Source: JBAXAM01 sp037142515 (GTDB taxonomy: Bacteria; Pseudomonadota; Gammaproteobacteria; UBA9339). From it: a DNA stretch of 37,266 nucleotides. Shown piece by piece: positions 32,740 through 37,266 of this stretch (position 1 is the stretch's first letter; each line of letters starts with the position of its first letter). Where the stretch lies: NCBI GenBank assembly GCA_037142515.1, contig JBAXAM010000010.1, positions 1 through 37,266 of the forward strand, read 5' to 3'. The notes below the pieces were generated by a model, which was given only the letters and a program-made list of their open reading frames with translations, made no database searches and was not told the origin of the DNA. The position numbers and the translations under genes are program-made.

Positions 32740-34696
32740 TAAATTGCAAATTTCCTGGTTAAAATTTTATGAGCAATGCAAAGCAGATATTAAGCTTTGG
32801 TGCTATTTTATAATAGTTCAGCAAATATGCAGATTGTATTTTATCTGTGCTTTATCACATTTTCTTTCCTCAGAAACTAAGTTTACAACGATATTGTATG
32901 CGATGGTTCACGGGATACGTTTTGATTCTTTATGGGCAACCTGCTGGCTTTTTATTGCATTAATAGGCTTTACTCTACCAAGCTTATTTACCGCCCAAAT
33001 ATCATATATTACTAAGCAAAAATGGCGACGCTACTTAGGTGGTGTTTTTACTATAGTTACAATGATATTATGTGTTGCTAGTATTGAATACTTCCGAGAA
33101 TACAAAGACGTGTTTAATCAGTTTTTATTTGGATGGCTTTATGATGATAAAATAGCAATTCTAAAAACCATTTATGCCCAGCATCATGTTATTCCGAATT
33201 TTATTTTATTAATTGTTATACTGCTATTGTATGCTAAATATTCTCGCTATTTTATTACCGATAAACATCAAACTAATGTTGCGTTGCAGTATTCTGCTAC
33301 CCGCAAAGTTGCATTATCAGTTGTAATCACATTATTTTATATAATTGGTTTTCGCGGTAGTGTTGGTCACCGTCCAATTCAATTAAAAGATGCTGGTGTA
33401 ACTACAGATGCTTTTTTAAATAAAGCAATTATTTCACCTTACAGTGCTTTAAAATATGCGATAGATGACTATCAGGATATCAACCAGGCAGAGCATGGTG
33501 ATGTAAGTTTATCTGTTCATGACATGCAAGTAATTGCCAATATGAAAAAAACTGCAAAGGGTTCAACGCTTTCACAACCAAGACACATTTTTGTAATTAT
33601 TGGTGAGAGTTTGGATGCATGGCCTCTGCAACGTCAATATGACGAATTTAATTTAACTCCAAATCTACATAAGATCATTGCTGATGACCGCAGCATCTAC
33701 TTTAAGTACTTTTTACCATGTGCCAGTGGCACTATGGAGACTTTAAATACTATCATTGCTGGTGTCCTAGATGCAGGGCAGCATATCAATTACCAAAAGA
33801 GCGCTCATTCTCCCTATCCTACAGCGCTAGCCACCCAATTTAAAAAATTGGGATTTACGCCACAATTTTTTTATGGTGGGTATTTGTCGTGGCAACATGT
33901 GGGGGATTTTGCTCGCGCACAAGATTTTGTTTCAGTTTATGGTGCTGCGCACATTAAGAATTGGCAGCAAACTAACGAGTGGGGAGTGGACGATAGAACA
34001 TTATTTGAGTTTATTGCTACAACTATCAAAGCGGCAAAAACTCCAACTTTTAACGTTATCATGACTACCAGTAATCATCCGCCATTTTCTATTGATCTAG
34101 AGCGCGAAGGTTTCCATAAAGAAAAAATAGCAAAGTTATTAGCCCAATATCCAAATACCAATACTAATGTAAATGAGCTGGGGCATATTTGGTACGCGGA
34201 TAAAACTATCGGCGAGTTTATTAAGAAGATAACGGCTATAGATAGTACTGCTTTATTTGCAATTACCGGAGATCATTTTGGCAGGAGGCATATCCTGCCA
34301 AATCCATCATCTTTTGAGGTAACCGCTGTACCTCTGATTATTTATAATCTGTCTCTTTGTAAAACAGCATGCCTTACCGCTGGCAGCCATTTAGATTTAA
34401 GTGCAACATTAATTGAATTAGTTGCGCCCAAAGGATTTACTTATTATGCTATGGGAGATAATTTATTAGATAAAAGGAAATTTAATTTGGGTATCGGGCC
34501 AGATAAAATTATTACTCCTGATTTTATAGCATCAGTTTATAGTCCGGACATTATGTGTTTTAAGGCATCGGCGTGTGCGGCAGTATCCATTGATGCTTTA
34601 AAAGATAGGTTCAAACAAGCAACAAATATTTCGAGATATATAATCAAAAAAGGAGCTATACTTTATGCAACAGAACCACTATACAAAGCAAAATAA
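32729..34696 (+). CDS. Membrane phosphotransferase of the LtaS/EptA sulfatase-fold superfamily
   Basis: 655 residues. Five hydrophobic segments (about 24-43, 56-88, 102-120, 153-170, 193-208) precede a periplasmic alkaline-phosphatase/sulfatase-fold domain (about 285-560). Metal and nucleophile motifs: FVIIGES (Glu293), CASGTMETLNTI (Thr335 as likely nucleophile), TTSNHPPFS and ITGDHFGRRH. Such enzymes move phosphoethanolamine or phosphoglycerol from a phospholipid to lipid A, glucans or other glycans, leaving diacylglycerol. The acceptor cannot be told. dgkA overlaps its end by 32 nt, fitting diacylglycerol recycling. Confidence 0.85.
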   Translation: MKNSKLQISWLKFYEQCKADIKLWCYFIIVQQICRLYFICALSHFLSSETKFTTILYAMVHGIRFDSLWATCWLFIALIGFTLPSLFTAQISYITKQKWRRYLGGVFTIVTMILCVASIEYFREYKDVFNQFLFGWLYDDKIAILKTIYAQHHVIPNFILLIVILLLYAKYSRYFITDKHQTNVALQYSATRKVALSVVITLFYIIGFRGSVGHRPIQLKDAGVTTDAFLNKAIISPYSALKYAIDDYQDINQAEHGDVSLSVHDMQVIANMKKTAKGSTLSQPRHIFVIIGESLDAWPLQRQYDEFNLTPNLHKIIADDRSIYFKYFLPCASGTMETLNTIIAGVLDAGQHINYQKSAHSPYPTALATQFKKLGFTPQFFYGGYLSWQHVGDFARAQDFVSVYGAAHIKNWQQTNEWGVDDRTLFEFIATTIKAAKTPTFNVIMTTSNHPPFSIDLEREGFHKEKIAKLLAQYPNTNTNVNELGHIWYADKTIGEFIKKITAIDSTALFAITGDHFGRRHILPNPSSFEVTAVPLIIYNLSLCKTACLTAGSHLDLSATLIELVAPKGFTYYAMGDNLLDKRKFNLGIGPDKIITPDFIASVYSPDIMCFKASACAAVSIDALKDRFKQATNISRYIIKKGAILYATEPLYKAK

Positions 34697-35036
34697 AAGT
34701 TTATTGAAGGCTTTTTATTATGCTACATGTGGTTTTAAAACCATTTTCCAAGATGATGCTGCATTTAAACAGGAGGTTTTTTTAACTATTGTAGTCCTTC
34801 CGTTGGCGTTATTTTTTGGAGTAACTGTGGTTGAGAAAACTATTTTAATCAGCTGCTGGTTTTTGGTTTTGCTTATGGAAATCATAAATTCAACTATAGA
34901 AGCAGTTGTTAATAGAATCAGCTTAGAAATTCACCCGCTATCAAAAAAGATTAAAGATATGAGTGCTGCTGCAGTATTGTTATCTATTATAAACGTAGTT
35001 ACTGTATGGATAGTTATTTTATCAAGCCACTACTAA
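34665..35036 (+). CDS. dgkA: Diacylglycerol kinase DgkA
   Basis: 123 residues (E. coli 122). Trimeric inner-membrane kinase making phosphatidic acid from diacylglycerol and ATP. Seen: N-terminal amphipathic helix, three membrane helices, the active-site segment LMEIINSTIEAVVNRI (both Glu and the Asn kept) and IKDMSAAAV (Lys-Asp kept). Asn replaces the Asp usually found in EAVVDRI. It overlaps the phosphotransferase gene by 32 nt and has its own Shine-Dalgarno AAGGAG 9 nt before the ATG. Confidence 0.95.
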   Translation: MQQNHYTKQNKSLLKAFYYATCGFKTIFQDDAAFKQEVFLTIVVLPLALFFGVTVVEKTILISCWFLVLLMEIINSTIEAVVNRISLEIHPLSKKIKDMSAAAVLLSIINVVTVWIVILSSHY

Positions 35037-35044
35037 TAACCCCA

Positions 35045-35071
35045 GTAGCGCAGGCTAAAGCCTGCGGCTAC
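35045..35071. repeat. GC-rich palindrome between convergent genes
   Basis: GTAGCGCAGGCT (35045-35056) pairs with AGCCTGCGGCTAC (35059-35071), with one bulged base. It fills the 44-bp gap between the stops of dgkA and the minus-strand gene and could end both transcripts, although no T-run follows on either side. Its GCAGGCTAAAGCC core resembles the repeat at 1818-1862. Confidence 0.6.
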
Positions 35072-35080
35072 CGTAACCTT

Positions 35081-37156
35081 TTAGCAATAGGTATTAATTT
35101 CAGGGTATTTCAATGATGCTATAAACATATCCGATAACAAGTTTTTTAAATATTCTTTATGTGAGTTTATCGTTTGCAATACAATAAGTATGCAATTTAT
35201 TAATTGGTCTTCTTGATTTATCTGCTTGGATGGAACCCTAAACCAAATCATGCCATCAAAATACTCTCCTGTTTTTTCATCGCCGACTCTATAGCTAAGT
35301 TCTAAAACGTAATCAGTATTCTTACGGCAGTTGGACAATAAAAGTACGGTATTTCCATTTCCCATTGGTAGAATAATTACAGGTAGTATTGACCGCAATA
35401 TGCAACCTTGTTGAGATAGAACTTTTGTGATTTTAATTTCTACTCCTGTAACATGACTGTGGAGTGTCAATGAAGCAATATTATTTTCGTCTATTGTAAC
35501 TTGCTTCGCAGTAAATGCATTTAAGTTACCTTCGCTTATATCTTTGGACCATAGTGCCTGTCCTAACCGACTTTGTATGTTATATTTTACTTTATATGAA
35601 TTTTGTAGATCAGAGCTAGCATAATTATGCTGTATGGCATAGGTCGTTTTTGTTGGTTTAAAGAAAGTTTTATAGAAAGAGTTTGGGATGTTGACTGTTT
35701 CCATAGTAGTGGGAATTGTATGTTCAATTGCTATAGGTATTTTGAAACACCAAGAATACAAAGAATATACGTCTTCTGCTACTGTGCCAATACCAAGTAG
35801 CGATAGCATGGATATTTTCAGAAATAAAAATGGGCTAAGCACAGAAGTAATACCTTCTCTATAGGCATTTCTCAGCCTATTAGGGTTGTCTTCAGGGTTT
35901 ATTGAGAAGGCTACACTGACTGTATCGAATTGTTCTGTAGAATGGAGTCTTTCCTGCGGAGTAATCACATACCAACTTCTACTATCATAAGTTCCTATTG
36001 AAGAGCCATCATCGTTTAACTGGGATGTGTACAAATAATAAGGTGTTCTAGGATTGGTAAAACCATTTTTTTGTGCTGCCATTCCGATATGATATCTGCC
36101 TGACTTACAATTTGCAGTAAGTAGTGCGCCAATAGGTGTTGCGCTCGAGTGTAGCCATTTGTTATTGCTTACTGACAAGAGTGTTTCAAGGTAAGATCCA
36201 CTAACAGTACAAATATCGGTCGCATCAAGAATCCGCATCTCGATATGAGTAACAATAAGTTCTATAACAAGAGTTTTCATATCAACGTCTAGTTCTGGTA
36301 TATGCCCCATGGGTGACATACATTTATTCAAAAAAGATCTAGCAATTTCGCCGATAATTTTGGCTTTAATATACGTATAGAATATTTGTTCATCATAGAC
36401 CATCGATAACGCCATAGCTTTTCCAGCCCAAGCTATAAGTGGGCTCATATTTTCAGCTTTTGGCATTGCCACTAGTGGAGCAAATGTTGCAAGACCCCAA
36501 TAACCCGCCTTTCTAATATAGGGATTTCTGCTTGACGTTGCTTTAGTTGCGTTTTCGGCAACTTTTAACGAGAAAGCGCGTGCGAATTCATAAGAGTAGG
36601 TCTTTAGGCGTTGTATAGACAAATCAGCGCCATCATTTTTTGGGTCTGTTTTAGTGGCAGCCTCTAGCAGAGACTGATAATTGTTTTCCAAATAACGGCG
36701 AATATTAGAAGCTGTAGTTTCTAGGTCCTTTATTAAGATATTTTTATGCTCAGGATATTGCTGAAAGAGATAGTTGACGATATGTTCAATATTATTTTTT
36801 ATATCTTGATCCAATTGATTTAACTCTATGCTATTGATAATACTGTCGATAAAATCATCGTGCTCTTGCTGTGAATTAAATTTTTTATTTTGGAGCTCGG
36901 TAGCGAGGGGGGCAATAATTTTTTTTATAGCTGCTATTGAGCTATCCATTTCCTGAGTATTCGATGTGTCATTGATCGCTTTAATAAGTTTATCTGCTAT
37001 GTCTTCTATTTTATTGCCCACAAGTAAGCCATGAATAACTTTAAATAAGTTATTCCAATTAACAGATTCATATGTTGCTGAAGCCATTGTCGGTGTTGCT
37101 AAATAGCTGAAAAAAGTTACTAGTACAACCAGAAGGATAGTTTTCTTCATGTTCAT
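35081..37156 (-). CDS. Large exported protein, unknown function
   Basis: 691 residues, not recognised. A clear signal peptide (about 1-25, cut after TMASA) shows export. The mature N-terminal third (about 30-205) is mostly helical and charged; hydrophobic stretches lie at about 215-260 and 430-455; the last about 170 residues look beta-rich. Cysteines are scattered (GCILRS, SNCRKN, terminal NTYC). No catalytic motif, repeat or known secretion tag is visible. Shine-Dalgarno GGAGAG lies 5 nt before the ATG at 37156; a second Met at codon 3 is also possible. Codon use is as AT-rich as the neighbours. It may be a lineage-specific secreted factor. Confidence 0.7.
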   Translation of the reverse strand: MNMKKTILLVVLVTFFSYLATPTMASATYESVNWNNLFKVIHGLLVGNKIEDIADKLIKAINDTSNTQEMDSSIAAIKKIIAPLATELQNKKFNSQQEHDDFIDSIINSIELNQLDQDIKNNIEHIVNYLFQQYPEHKNILIKDLETTASNIRRYLENNYQSLLEAATKTDPKNDGADLSIQRLKTYSYEFARAFSLKVAENATKATSSRNPYIRKAGYWGLATFAPLVAMPKAENMSPLIAWAGKAMALSMVYDEQIFYTYIKAKIIGEIARSFLNKCMSPMGHIPELDVDMKTLVIELIVTHIEMRILDATDICTVSGSYLETLLSVSNNKWLHSSATPIGALLTANCKSGRYHIGMAAQKNGFTNPRTPYYLYTSQLNDDGSSIGTYDSRSWYVITPQERLHSTEQFDTVSVAFSINPEDNPNRLRNAYREGITSVLSPFLFLKISMLSLLGIGTVAEDVYSLYSWCFKIPIAIEHTIPTTMETVNIPNSFYKTFFKPTKTTYAIQHNYASSDLQNSYKVKYNIQSRLGQALWSKDISEGNLNAFTAKQVTIDENNIASLTLHSHVTGVEIKITKVLSQQGCILRSILPVIILPMGNGNTVLLLSNCRKNTDYVLELSYRVGDEKTGEYFDGMIWFRVPSKQINQEDQLINCILIVLQTINSHKEYLKNLLSDMFIASLKYPEINTYC

Positions 37157-37266
37157 TTGTGCTCTCCATAAATAAATTTAGTGGTTTTTTTTTAGGTTTT
37201 TTATGCTGAAAAATGGTAGTGTAACATCCTTTCTGTAAATTATTTTTGACGAGGCAGCATATTTGT

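Noticed and set aside
1..37266. CRISPR array, IS element, prophage or rRNA genes
   Set aside because: No spaced direct repeats, transposase or integrase, phage structural genes or rRNA-like sequence were seen in the window.

Overview
This window looks like the chromosome of a host-associated gammaproteobacterium of the order Legionellales. The inference rests on AT-rich DNA, gammaproteobacterial gene orders (accD-folC-dedD-cvpA), and a 466-residue protein that closely matches the Legionella core Dot/Icm effector AnkH/LegA3. The genus cannot be fixed from sequence alone. There is no CRISPR array, IS element, prophage or rRNA operon, and no gene-free stretch longer than about 250 bp.

Layout. 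(1) 1-4.3 kb is accessory: a lipoprotein with a Ulp1/YopJ-like C-terminal domain, a Phd/RelE toxin-antitoxin pair, the AnkH-like effector and a small charged protein of unknown function. (2) 4.3-7.7 kb is the accD-folC-SPOR-cvpA operon, without the usual purF. (3) 7.7-13.3 kb, on the minus strand, carries a RelA without its ACT domain, CpdA, and an ABC importer (fused permease plus ATPase). (4) 13.4-15.2 kb is accessory: higBA and a Fic protein. (5) 15.3-18.8 kb holds mnmG, tRNA-Gln(UUG), prs and sodB. (6) 18.8-22.5 kb, minus strand, holds yajQ and a sufD-sufS-sufU-sufT operon without sufB and sufC. (7) 22.7-27.2 kb holds three exported peptidoglycan enzymes (amidase, NlpC/P60 peptidase, LD-carboxypeptidase) around a YefM/YoeB pair. 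(8) 27.3-35.0 kb is one tightly packed run of nine genes: cinA, STAS-mlaE, mlaF, mlaD, a PqiC-type lipoprotein, metK, an aroK-like kinase, an LtaS/EptA-like phosphotransferase and dgkA. (9) 35.1-37.2 kb is a large exported protein of unknown function.

How the genes fit together. Much of the window concerns the envelope: lipid transport (Mla), transfer of a phospholipid head group with recycling of the diacylglycerol by-product (phosphotransferase plus DgkA), and periplasmic muropeptide degradation. The last may also limit release of NOD-stimulating fragments inside host cells. Three type II toxin-antitoxin modules and a Fic protein sit singly between core genes, which is many for a genome that looks host-restricted.

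Most interesting points: several genes have a well-formed -10 box only 5-8 nt before the start codon and no Shine-Dalgarno, suggesting leaderless transcripts; the AroK homologue has lost three shikimate-binding positions while keeping its ATP site; RelA ends where its ACT domain should begin; and two proteins carry a His-(Asp/Asn)-Cys arrangement like that of clan CE cysteine proteases.
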